Shown: positions 1 through 8,221 of the stretch, piece by piece | Layout of the letters: each line of letters begins with the position of its first letter | Position numbering within the stretch: position 1 is the stretch's first letter | NCBI RefSeq assembly: GCF_014145325.1 | Contig: NZ_JACHTF010000002.1 | Span: 186,001 to 250,000 of the forward strand | Direction: 5' to 3' | DNA length: 64,000 bases | DNA from: Marilutibacter spongiae | GTDB lineage: Bacteria; Pseudomonadota; Gammaproteobacteria; Xanthomonadales; Xanthomonadaceae | The notes under the pieces: model-generated | The model's input: only the letters and a program-made list of their open reading frames with translations | Databases searched by the model: none | What the model was told of the DNA's origin: nothing | Position numbers and translations under genes: made by a program

Positions 1-452
1 ATCCGCGCATCGAGCGCGGGATCGCGCAGGCTCGCGCGCACCAGACGCCCACGCAGGACCGCCGGCGCCGGCGGCGCATCGTCGACGCGGAACTCGAAGC
101 GGGTCCGCCCGGCCTCGTGGATCGGCAGCCCGGCGATGCGTCCGGTCACGCTTGCCGTCGTCTTCTCGAGCCGCGGCGGCAACTGCAGTGACAAGGCATG
201 CTGGGCGTGAAGTGCGGCCAGGCCCAGGCCCAGCAACACGCCCGCGGGGAGCCGCAGGCGGGGCGTCGCCAGCAGTAGGCCCGCACCAGCCAGCAAAGCC
301 GGCAGGCCCACCCACAGGGGCGGGAAACGCGGCAGCCAGAGCGCGGCCAGGCACCCCGCGAGCACGCAGGTGGCGACGGCCGGGCCGACCAGGGGCGGCC
401 CCGCATGGGATGGGGTGGGCGCATCGGGCGGCGTCCGTGCCGCTGGGATCAT
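1..452 (-). CDS. comEC: ComEC/Rec2 DNA-uptake channel, N-terminal part (cut by window edge)
   Basis: Only the first 150 or so residues are present; the gene runs off the left edge. ComEC forms the inner-membrane channel that takes up single-stranded DNA during transformation. The visible protein begins MIPAARTPPD, has hydrophobic segments near residues 20-75, and then a soluble stretch containing VTGRIAGLPIHEAGRTRFEF, the type of sequence seen in the DUF4131 domain at the ComEC N-terminus. The ATG lies two bases after the lolD stop, so it is probably the last gene of the lolC-lolD-comEC transcript. Identification rests on the DUF4131-like sequence and on the usual xanthomonad gene order; the competence core domain is outside the window. 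Confidence 0.8.
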   Translation of the reverse strand, partial: MIPAARTPPDAPTPSHAGPPLVGPAVATCVLAGCLAALWLPRFPPLWVGLPALLAGAGLLLATPRLRLPAGVLLGLGLAALHAQHALSLQLPPRLEKTTASVTGRIAGLPIHEAGRTRFEFRVDDAPPAPAVLRGRLVRASLRDPALDAR

Positions 453-454
453 CC

Positions 455-1180
455 TCAGACCTCGTCGGGTGAAAGCTCCCTGAGCTTGCCTTCGTGCAGT
501 TCCAGCACGCGGTCCAGGCGCCGTGCGAGGCGCCGGTCGTGGGTCACCATCACCAGGCTCGTGCCCTGCTCGCGATTGAGCGTCAGCATCAGCTCGAACA
601 CCGTGGAGGCGGTCTTTTCGTCCAGGTTGCCGGTCGGTTCGTCGCCGAGCACGCAACCCGGGTTGTTGACCAGCGCCCGCGCCACCGCGGCGCGCTGGCG
701 TTCACCGCCCGACAGCTCACCGGGCTTGTGGCCCAGGCGGTGGCCCAGGCCCACCGCTTCCAGCAACGCGGTCGCCCGACGGTCGGCTTCGGCGACCTCC
801 GCGCCACCCAGCAGGACGGGCATCATCACGTTCTCGCGCGCGGTGAACTCCGGCAGCAGGTGGTGGAACTGGTAGACGAAGCCCAGCGCCCGGTTCCTCA
901 GGCGGCCGCGCTCGGCATCCGACAGGCCGTTCATGCGGTGGCCGGCGACCAGCACCTCGCCCGCCGTGGGCACGTCCAGGCCGCCGAGCAGGTGCAGCAA
1001 GGTGCTCTTGCCCGCGCCCGAAGCGCCCAGGATCGCCACCGTCTCGCGCTGGCGCACGGTCAGGTCGAGGCCGTCGAACACCGGCGTGTGCAGGCCGCCC
1101 TCGGCATAGGTCTTGCCCAGGGCCCGGCACTCGATGACCGGTGTCTCGTCCGCGGCGTGGGTGGGCCGGATGTCATTCAT
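455..1180 (-). CDS. lolD: LolD, ATPase of the lipoprotein-releasing ABC complex
   Basis: 241 residues, normal for LolD. It hydrolyses ATP on the cytoplasmic face to drive release of outer-membrane lipoproteins from the inner membrane to LolA. All ABC motifs are visible: Walker [10 protein letters not shown] at 52-60, Q-loop Gln104, signature LSGGE at 156-160, Walker B ending in Asp180-Glu181, followed by the PTGNLD D-loop typical of the LolD/MacB class, and an H-loop His near 215. The start overlaps the end of lolC by 8 nt, consistent with translational coupling. comEC follows after 2 nt. Confidence 0.95.
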   Translation of the reverse strand: MNDIRPTHAADETPVIECRALGKTYAEGGLHTPVFDGLDLTVRQRETVAILGASGAGKSTLLHLLGGLDVPTAGEVLVAGHRMNGLSDAERGRLRNRALGFVYQFHHLLPEFTARENVMMPVLLGGAEVAEADRRATALLEAVGLGHRLGHKPGELSGGERQRAAVARALVNNPGCVLGDEPTGNLDEKTASTVFELMLTLNREQGTSLVMVTHDRRLARRLDRVLELHEGKLRELSPDEV

Positions 1181-2420
1181 AGCGCAGGGCCTCCGCGGGC
1201 GCCGTGCGCGACGCGCGCCAGGCCGGGTACAGGGTGGCGATGAAGGCCATCGCCAGCGCGGTGCAGGCGATCATCACGATGTCGTGCACCTGCAGGTCGG
1301 TGGGCAGGCCGGTGATGTAGTACACGTCGGCGGACGGCAGCAGGCTCACCCCGAAGACCTCCTCGATGAATCGCAGGATGTGCTCCAGGCTCAGCGTCAG
1401 CGCGATGCCGCCGACGACCCCGATGACCGTGCCGACCACGCCGATCACCGAACCCTGCACCATGAACACCCGCATCACGCCGCCCGGCGACAGGCCCAGG
1501 GTGCGCAGGATGGCGATGTCGGCCTGCTTGTCTGTCACCAGCATCACCTGCGAGGACACCAGGTTGAAGGCGCCCATCGCGATGATCAGCGACAACAGGA
1601 TGCCGATCAGCGTCTTCTCCATCTTCAGGGCATGGAACATGTTGGCGTTCTCGCTCGCCCAGTCGCTGACCCGGTATGGCCCGCCAAGGCCGAGCGCGAG
1701 GTCGCGGGCGACGTCCCAGGACTGGTCCATGTCGTTCAGGCGCAGGCGCACGCCGGTGACGCCATCGCCCATCCGCAGCACCCGCTGCAGGTCGGACATG
1801 TTCACCACCGCCAGGCCCTTGTCGAACTCCTGGTATCCGGCCTCGAACAGGCCGCTGACGGTGAAGCGCTTCTGCTGGGCCACCGCGCCCATCGGCGTGC
1901 TGCGGAAATTCGAAGTGGTCACGATGACGCTGTCGCCCACCCCCACGCCCAGCCAGAGCGCGAGCTCCTTGCCCAGCACGATGTTGAACTTGCCCGGCGC
2001 GAGCGAATCCAGTCTTCCCATGACCATCTTCTCGGCGAGCACCGACGTGGTCGCCTCGCGCTCGGGGACGATGCCCCGGATCATCGCCGGCTGGTTGCGC
2101 GTGCCGGAGACCAGCGCCTCTTTCTCGACGTAGGGCGCGGCGCCGGCCACGCGCGGGTCGGCGAGCGCCATGTCGACGGCGCGCGGCCAGTCCTCGAGCG
2201 GCTCGCCATAGGCGCTGACGGTGGCGTGGGCGACCATCTGCAGCATGCGGTCGCGGATCTCGCGCTGGAAGCCGCTCATGACCGCCAGGGCGGTGATCAG
2301 CGTCATCACGCCCAGTGCGATGCCGGCCAGGGATGCGAAGGAGATGAACGAGATGAAGCCGTTCCGGCGTTTCGCGCGAAGGTAGCGCAGGCCAATGGCC
2401 ACGGGGATGGGTTTGAACAT
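1173..2420 (-). CDS. lolC: LolC/LolE-type lipoprotein-releasing permease
   Basis: 415 residues. Inner-membrane permease that extracts lipoproteins and hands them to LolA. There is one transmembrane helix near residues 22-50, a large periplasmic domain, and three C-terminal helices (about 270-400), the MacB/FtsX fold. The N-terminal [19 protein letters not shown] is characteristic of the LolC/E family. Only one permease gene accompanies lolD here: the upstream neighbour is cptA and the downstream neighbour is comEC. This suggests a homodimeric (LolF-like) permease rather than LolC plus LolE. Symbol lolC follows common annotation; lolF may be more accurate. Confidence 0.93.
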   Translation of the reverse strand: MFKPIPVAIGLRYLRAKRRNGFISFISFASLAGIALGVMTLITALAVMSGFQREIRDRMLQMVAHATVSAYGEPLEDWPRAVDMALADPRVAGAAPYVEKEALVSGTRNQPAMIRGIVPEREATTSVLAEKMVMGRLDSLAPGKFNIVLGKELALWLGVGVGDSVIVTTSNFRSTPMGAVAQQKRFTVSGLFEAGYQEFDKGLAVVNMSDLQRVLRMGDGVTGVRLRLNDMDQSWDVARDLALGLGGPYRVSDWASENANMFHALKMEKTLIGILLSLIIAMGAFNLVSSQVMLVTDKQADIAILRTLGLSPGGVMRVFMVQGSVIGVVGTVIGVVGGIALTLSLEHILRFIEEVFGVSLLPSADVYYITGLPTDLQVHDIVMIACTALAMAFIATLYPAWRASRTAPAEALRYE

Positions 2421-2426
2421 AGCGGC

Positions 2427-2873
2427 CTATGGTGCCATCGATCCGGGATTCCGGGCAGGTGCGACCCGGATCAATGCCAGCCGGAGTTCACGTCGGTCGG
2501 CGGCGGGCAAGGTGTCGGGCAGCCACGCGCGGCGCCGGGGACGTCCGCCCTCCCCGCGCCAGCTCGCCACGACCAGGGGGCCGCGCCAGACGACCTCGAA
2601 GCCGTCCACGGGCGCCCCGTCGATGCGTACGCCCTCCGCGGCCAGGACGATGTCCAGTGGCGGTCGCCCCCACTCGCGATGCGCCTGGTGCAGCCCATAA
2701 GCCAGGGCGGCGACGGCGATGGGCCAGGACGCGCGCGGCGGCAGGCCCGATCCCAGGCAGGCCAGTGCCGACAGGGTCGTCGCCACCAGCAGGGCAACGC
2801 ACATCCAGCTCGAAGGCCGCCATTCAAGGCGGCAGGGTGCGAATCCGGTCGACAAGCGCCTGGAGCGAGGCAT
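2427..2873 (-). CDS. cptA: CptA/YgfX family membrane protein
   Basis: 148 residues, no enzymatic motif. Two hydrophobic segments lie at about 23-44 and 49-63, followed by a soluble domain with [20 protein letters not shown], which lines up with the C-terminal part of E. coli YgfX (LWLAADSMDEAEWRDLRRIL). YgfX is encoded next to sdhE in E. coli too, where the pair was named cptAB. The ATG start overlaps the sdhE end by 50 nt; a TTG at 2855 would shorten the overlap to 32 nt and leave a more typical N-terminus. Whether it acts as a toxin here is unknown; the partnership with sdhE is the main support. Confidence 0.75.
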   Translation of the reverse strand: MPRSRRLSTGFAPCRLEWRPSSWMCVALLVATTLSALACLGSGLPPRASWPIAVAALAYGLHQAHREWGRPPLDIVLAAEGVRIDGAPVDGFEVVWRGPLVVASWRGEGGRPRRRAWLPDTLPAADRRELRLALIRVAPARNPGSMAP

Positions 2874-3090
2874 CGGGAGCGGTCTCGTGGCCCATGAACC
2901 AGTGCCAGAGCTTATCGTCCTCGGTGTCGAGCAGGCGCAGGAAAACCGCGCGCTCGGCGGTAGGACTTTTGCGCCATTGCGTGTCCAGGTACCGCTCGAA
3001 CAGGCGGTCGAGTTCGCGCATGCCGCGCCGGCAGCGCCAGCGCAGCCGCCGCAGCTCGGCGTCGTCGGCCGCGTCGCCGGTACCCGCCAT
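2824..3090 (-). CDS. sdhE: SdhE, FAD assembly factor for succinate dehydrogenase
   Basis: 88 residues, standard length. SdhE promotes covalent attachment of FAD to SdhA in the cytoplasm. The conserved RGMRELD motif (RGxxE signature) is at residues 22-28, and the rest of the small helical bundle ([24 protein letters not shown]) matches the family closely. It sits in the sdh cluster, 3 nt after the MAPEG gene, and overlaps cptA. The genetic link with its substrate SdhA is direct. Confidence 0.95.
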   Translation of the reverse strand: MAGTGDAADDAELRRLRWRCRRGMRELDRLFERYLDTQWRKSPTAERAVFLRLLDTEDDKLWHWFMGHETAPDASLQALVDRIRTLPP

Positions 3091-3093
3091 GCT

Positions 3094-3516
3094 TCAGCCC
3101 CGCAGCAGGCCGAGGGCCAGGTAGGCCCACAGCAACCACAGCGCCGCGCCGCCGGCGACGTAGGCCGCGAAGCGGTGCATGACCTTGTTGTAGCTCACCT
3201 GGATCGCGCTGTGCGCGACCCGCAGCGCGACGAATGCCCAGGCCAGTGCCAGCACGACGCCATCGACCATCCCGACGCGGTCGGCCACCACCAGGGCCAG
3301 GTAGAACAGCACCGGCAGCTCGAACAGGTTGCGGAAATTGTCGGCGGCGCGGCTATCGGTCAGCAGCGACTGCGCCTGCGAGGAGGTCGCGACCTTCTGC
3401 GGGTGGATGCGCTCGCGCTTCATCTGCCCGACGCGCATGAAGAACATGCGCCACCAGACCAGGAAGGTGAGTCCCGCCATCGCCAGCGCGGGCAGCCAGA
3501 TCGAACGCTCGTCCAT
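3094..3516 (-). CDS. MAPEG-family membrane protein
   Basis: 140 residues with four predicted membrane helices. The stretch ADNFRNLFELPVLFYLAL followed by LRVAHSAIQ is typical of the MAPEG fold (membrane-associated proteins in eicosanoid and glutathione metabolism), whose members often act as trimeric glutathione transferases or peroxidases. The substrate cannot be read from sequence. It lies between sdhB (69 nt upstream) and sdhE (3 nt downstream), an arrangement I recall from other xanthomonads, so it is probably co-transcribed with succinate dehydrogenase although no mechanistic link is known. Confidence 0.85.
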   Translation of the reverse strand: MDERSIWLPALAMAGLTFLVWWRMFFMRVGQMKRERIHPQKVATSSQAQSLLTDSRAADNFRNLFELPVLFYLALVVADRVGMVDGVVLALAWAFVALRVAHSAIQVSYNKVMHRFAAYVAGGAALWLLWAYLALGLLRG

Positions 3517-3585
3517 CCCCGTTCCCCTCTCGGCGGGCGGTCAGGGAGCGTTTGCGCCCGCTCCCACCCGGTTATGCCACGCCGG

Positions 3586-4371
3586 TCAGACGCGGCGGGC
3601 CAGCATCAGCTTCTTGATCTCGCCGATCGCCTGCGCCGGGTTCAGGCCCTTGGGGCAGGTACGCGCGCAGTTCATGATCGTGTGGCAGCGATACAGCTTG
3701 AACGGATCCTCCAGGTCGTCCAGGCGCGCGCCGGTGTCCTCGTCGCGGGAGTCGACGATCCAGCGGTACGCCTGCAGCAGGATCGCCGGCCCCAGGTAGC
3801 GGTCGCCGTTCCACCAGTAGCTCGGGCAACTGGTCGAGCAGCAGGCGCACAGGATGCACTCGTACAGGCCGTCGAGCTTCTTGCGGTCCTGCGGCGACTG
3901 CAGGCGCTCGCGATCGGACGGCGCCGGGCTCTGCGTGCGGATCCAGGGCTTGATGGACGCGTATTGCGCGTAGAAGTGGGTCAGGTCCGGGACCAGGTCC
4001 TTGACGACTTCCATGTGCGGCAGCGGGTAGATCGGCACCTCGGCCTTGCCGCAGTCGCTGATGGCCTTCGTGCAGGCCAGCGTGTTGGTGCCGTCGATGT
4101 TCATCGCGCACGAACCGCAGATGCCCTCGCGGCAGGAGCGGCGGAAGGTCAGCGTCGGATCGATCTCGTTCTTGATCTTGATCAACGCGTCCAGGACCAT
4201 CGGGCCGCAGCTCGACAGGTCCACGTCGTACGTGTCCACCCGTGGGTTCATCCCGTCGTCGGGGTTCCAGCGGTAGACCTTGAACGTGCGGACGTTGCCC
4301 GCGCCCGACGCGGCCGCGAAATGCCGGCCCTTCTGGATCTGCGAGTTCTTGGGGAGAGTGAATTCAGCCAT
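3586..4371 (-). CDS. sdhB: Succinate dehydrogenase iron-sulfur subunit SdhB
   Basis: 261 residues. It passes electrons from SdhA-bound FAD to the membrane quinone site through three Fe-S clusters. Cysteines for the [2Fe-2S] cluster are at 80, 85, 88 and 100; CxxCxxC cysteines at 172, 175 and 178 with Cys239 fit the [4Fe-4S] cluster; Cys182, 229 and 235 fit the [3Fe-4S] cluster. The start ATG is separated from the sdhA stop by 116 nt occupied by a repeat element, which is unusual inside an sdh operon and leaves only a weak ribosome-binding site. Confidence 0.97.
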   Translation of the reverse strand: MAEFTLPKNSQIQKGRHFAAASGAGNVRTFKVYRWNPDDGMNPRVDTYDVDLSSCGPMVLDALIKIKNEIDPTLTFRRSCREGICGSCAMNIDGTNTLACTKAISDCGKAEVPIYPLPHMEVVKDLVPDLTHFYAQYASIKPWIRTQSPAPSDRERLQSPQDRKKLDGLYECILCACCSTSCPSYWWNGDRYLGPAILLQAYRWIVDSRDEDTGARLDDLEDPFKLYRCHTIMNCARTCPKGLNPAQAIGEIKKLMLARRV

Positions 4372-4378
4372 GGCCTAG

Positions 4379-4484
4379 GTTCGGGAATAGGGAAAGGGGA
4401 ATCGGGAATCGGAGGAAGCCGGCATCACTCGCGAACCGGCATTCCGGCGCTTGCGATTCCCGATTCTCGATTCTCTATTCACAA
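4379..4484. repeat. Imperfect inverted-repeat element between sdhA and sdhB
   Basis: The 116-nt gap between sdhA and sdhB is filled by a sequence with two inverted arms. GAATCGGGAATCG at 4399-4411 is the exact reverse complement of 4454-4466, and the similarity extends imperfectly outward to about 32 nt per arm (GGGAATAGGG... against CTCTATTC). The loop is about 42 nt. The arms are built of roughly 7-bp GGGAATC-like units, as in the larger tract at 26749-26916, so both may belong to one dispersed family. In the mRNA it would form a long stem between the two cistrons. Confidence 0.8.
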
Positions 4485-4487
4485 GCA

Positions 4488-6278
4488 TCAATAGACGCGC
4501 TTCTTCGGCGGCACCACTTCCACGTCGTCCGTGAGCGTGTACATGTGCACGGGGCGGTAGTCGATGTGGGTGGTGCCGTCCTCGGCCACCGAGCACAGGG
4601 TGTGCTTCTGCCACTGGGCGTCGTCGCGCTCGGGGAAGTCCTCGCGGGCGTGGGCGCCGCGCGACTCGGTGCGGTTCTCCGCCGAGACGATGGTCGCCAG
4701 CGCCTGCCCCAGCAGGTTCGACAGTTCGTAGGTCTCCACCAGGTCGGAGTTCCAGACCAGCGAGCGGTCGCTGACCTTGACGTCGGCGAACGAGGCATGG
4801 ATCTCGCGGATCTTGCGAACGCCATCGGCCAGGGTCTCGCCGGTGCGGAACACCGCGGCGTCGGCCTGCATGGTGCGCTGCATCTTGTCGCGGATGACCG
4901 CGGTGGGCGTGTCGCCGTTCGCGTTGCGCAGCTTGTCCAGGCGTGCGATCGCCTCGTCGCAGGCATCGCCGGCCAGGCGCGCCTGCGCGCCGTCGGCCTT
5001 GACCGTCTCGGCGGCGCGATTGGCGACCGCGCGGCCGAAGACCACCAGGTCGAGCAGCGAGTTGGAACCCAGGCGGTTGGCGCCGTGGACCGAGACGCAG
5101 GCGGCCTCGCCGATCGCATACAGGCCCGGCACGACTTCGTCGGGGTTGCCGTTCTTCAACTGAACGACTTCGCCGTGGTAGTTGGTCGGGATGCCGCCCA
5201 TGTTGTAGTGGACCGTCGGGATGACCGGGATCGGCTCCTTCTCGACGTCGACGCCGGCGAAGATGCGCGCGGATTCCGCGATGCCCGGCAGCTTCTCGTG
5301 GATGACCTCGGGCCCGAGGTGGGTGAGGTCGAGCAGGATGTGGTCCTTGTGCTCGCCGACGCCGCGCCCCTCGCGGATCTCGATGGTCATCGAGCGGCTG
5401 ACCATGTCGCGCGGGGCCAGGTCCTTGACGCTGGGCGCGTAGCGCTCCATGAAGCGTTCGCCGTTGCTGTTGCGCAGGATGCCGCCTTCGCCACGGACGC
5501 CCTCGGTGATCAGGCAGCCCGCACCGTAGATGCCGGTCGGGTGGAACTGCACGAACTCCATGTCCTGCAGCGACAGGCCCGCGCGCAGCACCATGCCGCC
5601 GCCATCGCCGGTGCAGGTGTGGGCGGAGGTCGCCGAGAAGTAGGCGCGGCCGTAGCCGCCGGTCGCCAGCACCGTGCCCTGGGCCTTGAACAGGTGCAGC
5701 TCGCCGGTGGACAGGTCGAGCGCGAGCACGCCACGGCAGCTGCCGTCGGCGTCCATGATCAGGTCCAGCGCGAAGTATTCGATGAAGAACTGCGCGTCGT
5801 GCGCCAGCGACTGCTGGTACAGGGTGTGCAGGATGGCATGGCCGGTGCGGTCGGCCGCGGCACAGGTGCGCTGCGCCGGCGGGCCCTCGCCGTAGCGGGT
5901 CGTCATGCCGCCGAACGGTCGCTGGTAGATGCGGCCGTCGTCGGTGCGCGAGAACGGCACGCCGTAGTGCTCCAACTCGACGATCGCCGGGATCGCCTCC
6001 TTGCACATGTATTCGATGGCGTCCTGGTCGCCCAGCCAGTCCGAGCCCTTGATGGTGTCGAAGTAGTGGTAGCGCCAGTCGTCCTCGCCCATGTTCGCCA
6101 GCGCCGCGGCGACGCCACCCTGGGCGGCGACCGTGTGCGAGCGGGTCGGGAACACTTTGGTGATGCAGGCGGTCTTCAGCCCCTTCTGGGCCAGGCCGAA
6201 GGTGGCGCGCAGGCCGGCGCCGCCGGCGCCGACGACCACCATGTCGAAGCTGTGTTCATGGATCTTGTAGGCAGGCAT
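4488..6278 (-). CDS. sdhA: Succinate dehydrogenase flavoprotein subunit SdhA
   Basis: 596 residues, full length. It oxidises succinate to fumarate on the cytoplasmic side of complex II. The dinucleotide-binding GAGGAG is at 17-22 and [10 protein letters not shown] follows, with His48 in the position of the histidine that carries covalent FAD in E. coli SdhA. The substrate-binding [11 protein letters not shown] and the [19 protein letters not shown] block are intact. It starts 6 nt after sdhD, so the C-D-A cistrons are tightly packed, unlike the A-B junction. Confidence 0.97.
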   Translation of the reverse strand: MPAYKIHEHSFDMVVVGAGGAGLRATFGLAQKGLKTACITKVFPTRSHTVAAQGGVAAALANMGEDDWRYHYFDTIKGSDWLGDQDAIEYMCKEAIPAIVELEHYGVPFSRTDDGRIYQRPFGGMTTRYGEGPPAQRTCAAADRTGHAILHTLYQQSLAHDAQFFIEYFALDLIMDADGSCRGVLALDLSTGELHLFKAQGTVLATGGYGRAYFSATSAHTCTGDGGGMVLRAGLSLQDMEFVQFHPTGIYGAGCLITEGVRGEGGILRNSNGERFMERYAPSVKDLAPRDMVSRSMTIEIREGRGVGEHKDHILLDLTHLGPEVIHEKLPGIAESARIFAGVDVEKEPIPVIPTVHYNMGGIPTNYHGEVVQLKNGNPDEVVPGLYAIGEAACVSVHGANRLGSNSLLDLVVFGRAVANRAAETVKADGAQARLAGDACDEAIARLDKLRNANGDTPTAVIRDKMQRTMQADAAVFRTGETLADGVRKIREIHASFADVKVSDRSLVWNSDLVETYELSNLLGQALATIVSAENRTESRGAHAREDFPERDDAQWQKHTLCSVAEDGTTHIDYRPVHMYTLTDDVEVVPPKKRVY

Positions 6279-6284
6279 GTGTGC

Positions 6285-6674
6285 TTATCCCAGCGCGATG
6301 CGGATGACGGCGAGCACGCTGGCAATGGCCGCGAGAACGCAGATGAAACGGACGGCGAGTTGCGCGACGACGGCCACGCCGCCGTGCACGTAGTCCTCGA
6401 TCACCACCTGCAGGCCGAGCTGCGCATGCCAGAACATCGCCAGCAGGAAAGCGACCAGGACGACCGCGTTGAAGGGGCTGGCGACCGCGGCGCGCGCGGC
6501 GGCGTAGTCGCCCTGGCCGGCAAGGCCGACCAGCAGGCCCAGCACGTACAGGCCGAGCAGCACCAGGGCCACCGCGGTGATGCGCTGGACGATGAAGTGG
6601 TGCGTGCCGTCCTTCGCCGAGCCCAGGCCGCGGGCGGTCTTGAGCGGGTTGCGCAGGTTGTCGGGGCGGTTCAT
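6285..6674 (-). CDS. sdhD: Succinate dehydrogenase membrane anchor SdhD
   Basis: 129 residues with three hydrophobic helices (about 33-52, 70-92 and 103-127). It anchors complex II and helps form the heme b and ubiquinone sites. The N-terminal GLGSAKDGTHHFIVQRITAV and the QVVIEDYVHGGV segment are typical of SdhD from this group. The ATG at 6674 overlaps the sdhC stop (ATGA); a longer open frame extends upstream through sdhC but lacks family similarity. Confidence 0.93.
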   Translation of the reverse strand: MNRPDNLRNPLKTARGLGSAKDGTHHFIVQRITAVALVLLGLYVLGLLVGLAGQGDYAAARAAVASPFNAVVLVAFLLAMFWHAQLGLQVVIEDYVHGGVAVVAQLAVRFICVLAAIASVLAVIRIALG

Positions 6675-7066
6675 GCCGCACCCCGCAGGGTCATGGCCAC
6701 GATCCAGACCAGGGCGGTCAGCGCCAGGCTGCCGAACACGCTGGTCCAGCTGCTGCGCACGAAGCTGGCGATCCGGTAGCCATAGCCCGCGTCCTGCACC
6801 AGGTGGCGAATGCCGTTGAGCAGGTGGTAGGCGAACGCCCAGCTCCAGCCGAAGAGCACGAGGAAGCCCAGGGGCGAGGTCGCGCAGGCGACCACCGAGG
6901 CCCATTGTGCCGGACCGGCGGCCAGGGCCAGCAGGGCCCAGGCGAACAGCAGTGCGCCGACGGCGAGGATGATGCCGGTGGCCCGGTGCAGGATGGAGGA
7001 GACCATCTGGACCTGCCAGCGGTACACCTGCAGATGGGGGGACAAGGGTCGTTGGGGGTTCGCCAT
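6671..7066 (-). CDS. sdhC: Succinate dehydrogenase cytochrome b556 subunit SdhC
   Basis: 131 residues, three membrane helices. The signature RPLSPHLQVYR...SSILHRATG at the N-terminus and HLLNGIRHLVQDAGYG around residues 81-96 identify SdhC; the histidine in HLLNGIRH is the expected heme b ligand region. It precedes sdhD with an ATGA overlap. The gap of 84 nt to the upstream DUF1674 gene is short, so the small gene is probably in the same transcript. Confidence 0.95.
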   Translation of the reverse strand: MANPQRPLSPHLQVYRWQVQMVSSILHRATGIILAVGALLFAWALLALAAGPAQWASVVACATSPLGFLVLFGWSWAFAYHLLNGIRHLVQDAGYGYRIASFVRSSWTSVFGSLALTALVWIVAMTLRGAA

Positions 7067-7150
7067 GAGCGTTATGGCATCTCGGCTGGGCGGCGGCGCC
7101 GCGTGGCGGAAGGGAGCATCGGACGGATGTAAGGACTGTACGGCGGCGGG

Positions 7151-7315
7151 TCAGAAGTCGATGCAGCGACCGTTCTTTTCCCAGTCGCCGTAGCGCGTGG
7201 GCTCTGGACCGTCCCGCCCCCCGATCTCGGTCGCCCGCGAGTGCCCTTCTTCGGGCACCCCGGCCGGCGCCTGGGGCGCTTCGGGGAGGGGTTCGGGGGT
7301 CGTTTCGCCTATCAT
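7151..7315 (-). CDS. SDHAF4-like small protein (DUF1674)
   Basis: 54 residues from the ATG at 7315. The C-terminal block EIGGRDGPEPTRYGDWEKNG followed by RCIDF is the hallmark of the DUF1674/SDHAF4 family, whose eukaryotic members bind FAD-loaded SdhA and help it join SdhB. The N-terminal half is proline-rich and unconserved. Placement directly ahead of sdhC fits an assembly role. An upstream in-frame ATG at 7360 would overlap the divergent ygfZ gene; I prefer 7315. The gene-to-function link is by family, not shown by this sequence. Confidence 0.85.
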   Translation of the reverse strand: MIGETTPEPLPEAPQAPAGVPEEGHSRATEIGGRDGPEPTRYGDWEKNGRCIDF

Positions 7316-7344
7316 CACAGCCTTCAAGCTTAATTCCCGGCCCC

Positions 7345-8208
7345 ATGTCTGACAACCCACGACCCCATTCTGGCGCGTTTCTTGCTTTGCCCGGACACCG
7401 GCTCCTGCGCATCACCGGGCCCGACGCGACGGCGTTCGCCCAGGCCCAGTTCATGAACGACGTCGGCGCGCTCGCGGACGGCCAGTGGCAGTGGAACGGC
7501 TGGCTGACGCCCAAGGGACGCGTCGTCGCCCTGTTCGCGCTCGTGCGCCTGGATGCGCAGACCCTGTGGCTGCTGCTGCCCGACGCGGACCCGAACGCCT
7601 TCTCCGAGCAGCTGCGCCGGTTCGTCTTCCGTTCCAAGATGGCGCTGGACATGGCGGACGCGCTGTGCGTGTCGGGCGGCTTCCAGGCACCGGCCTCGGC
7701 ACGGGGCGCGCACACCGCCCGCCTGCCCGACGGCGACCTGGAGCTGGACATGGGCGGCGATGGCGGGCCGAGGACACTGCGCATCGGCGCCGCCCCGGCG
7801 TCGGCCGGAGACGCCACCGCGGCCTGGCGCGACGCCGACCTGGCCCATGGCCTGCCGCGCCTGGACGCCTCGCAGGCGAGCCAGTGGACGCCGCAGCAGC
7901 TGTCGCTCGAGCGCCTGCGCGCCTTCAGCGTGAAGAAGGGCTGCTACCCCGGCCAGGAGATCGTCGCCCGTACCCACTTCCTGGGCAAGGCCAAACGGGG
8001 GCTCGCCGCCTACCGCGCCGGCGCGGCGGTGGCCACGGGGGCCGCGATAGGCGATGGCGAACGCGAGATCGGCACCGTGGTCTCGGTGTCCAGCGACGGC
8101 CACGGCTGCCTTGCCGTGGTGCCGCTGGAGGGCGGCCCGGCGCCCCGCCTGCGCGCGGGCACGCTCGACCTCGAGCCGGTCGCGCTGCGCGACGGCCTCG
8201 GGCGCTGA
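7345..8208 (+). CDS. ygfZ: YgfZ/GcvT-like folate-binding protein
   Basis: 287 residues. YgfZ is a tetrahydrofolate-binding protein needed for activity of some Fe-S enzymes such as MiaB. The diagnostic KGCYPGQE motif is at 198-205, including the essential Cys200. The GcvT-like fold is indicated by the N-terminal LLRITGPDATAFAQAQFMND. It is divergent from the DUF1674-sdh operon with only 29 nt between start codons, and converges with the E1 dehydrogenase gene 13 nt downstream. An Fe-S maintenance protein next to complex II genes is functionally sensible. Confidence 0.93.
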   Translation: MSDNPRPHSGAFLALPGHRLLRITGPDATAFAQAQFMNDVGALADGQWQWNGWLTPKGRVVALFALVRLDAQTLWLLLPDADPNAFSEQLRRFVFRSKMALDMADALCVSGGFQAPASARGAHTARLPDGDLELDMGGDGGPRTLRIGAAPASAGDATAAWRDADLAHGLPRLDASQASQWTPQQLSLERLRAFSVKKGCYPGQEIVARTHFLGKAKRGLAAYRAGAAVATGAAIGDGEREIGTVVSVSSDGHGCLAVVPLEGGPAPRLRAGTLDLEPVALRDGLGR

Positions 8209-8221
8209 CGCCGCGACCGGC

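Noticed and set aside
2427-3090. CptA-SdhE as an active toxin-antitoxin pair
   Set aside because: The historical cptAB naming suggests it, but SdhE is an established flavinylation factor and the location in the sdh cluster favours that role.
4545-6779. 744-codon plus-strand frame over sdhA
   Set aside because: Antisense shadow of sdhA and sdhD; composition is dominated by Val/Arg/Gln/His runs, with no start-site support.
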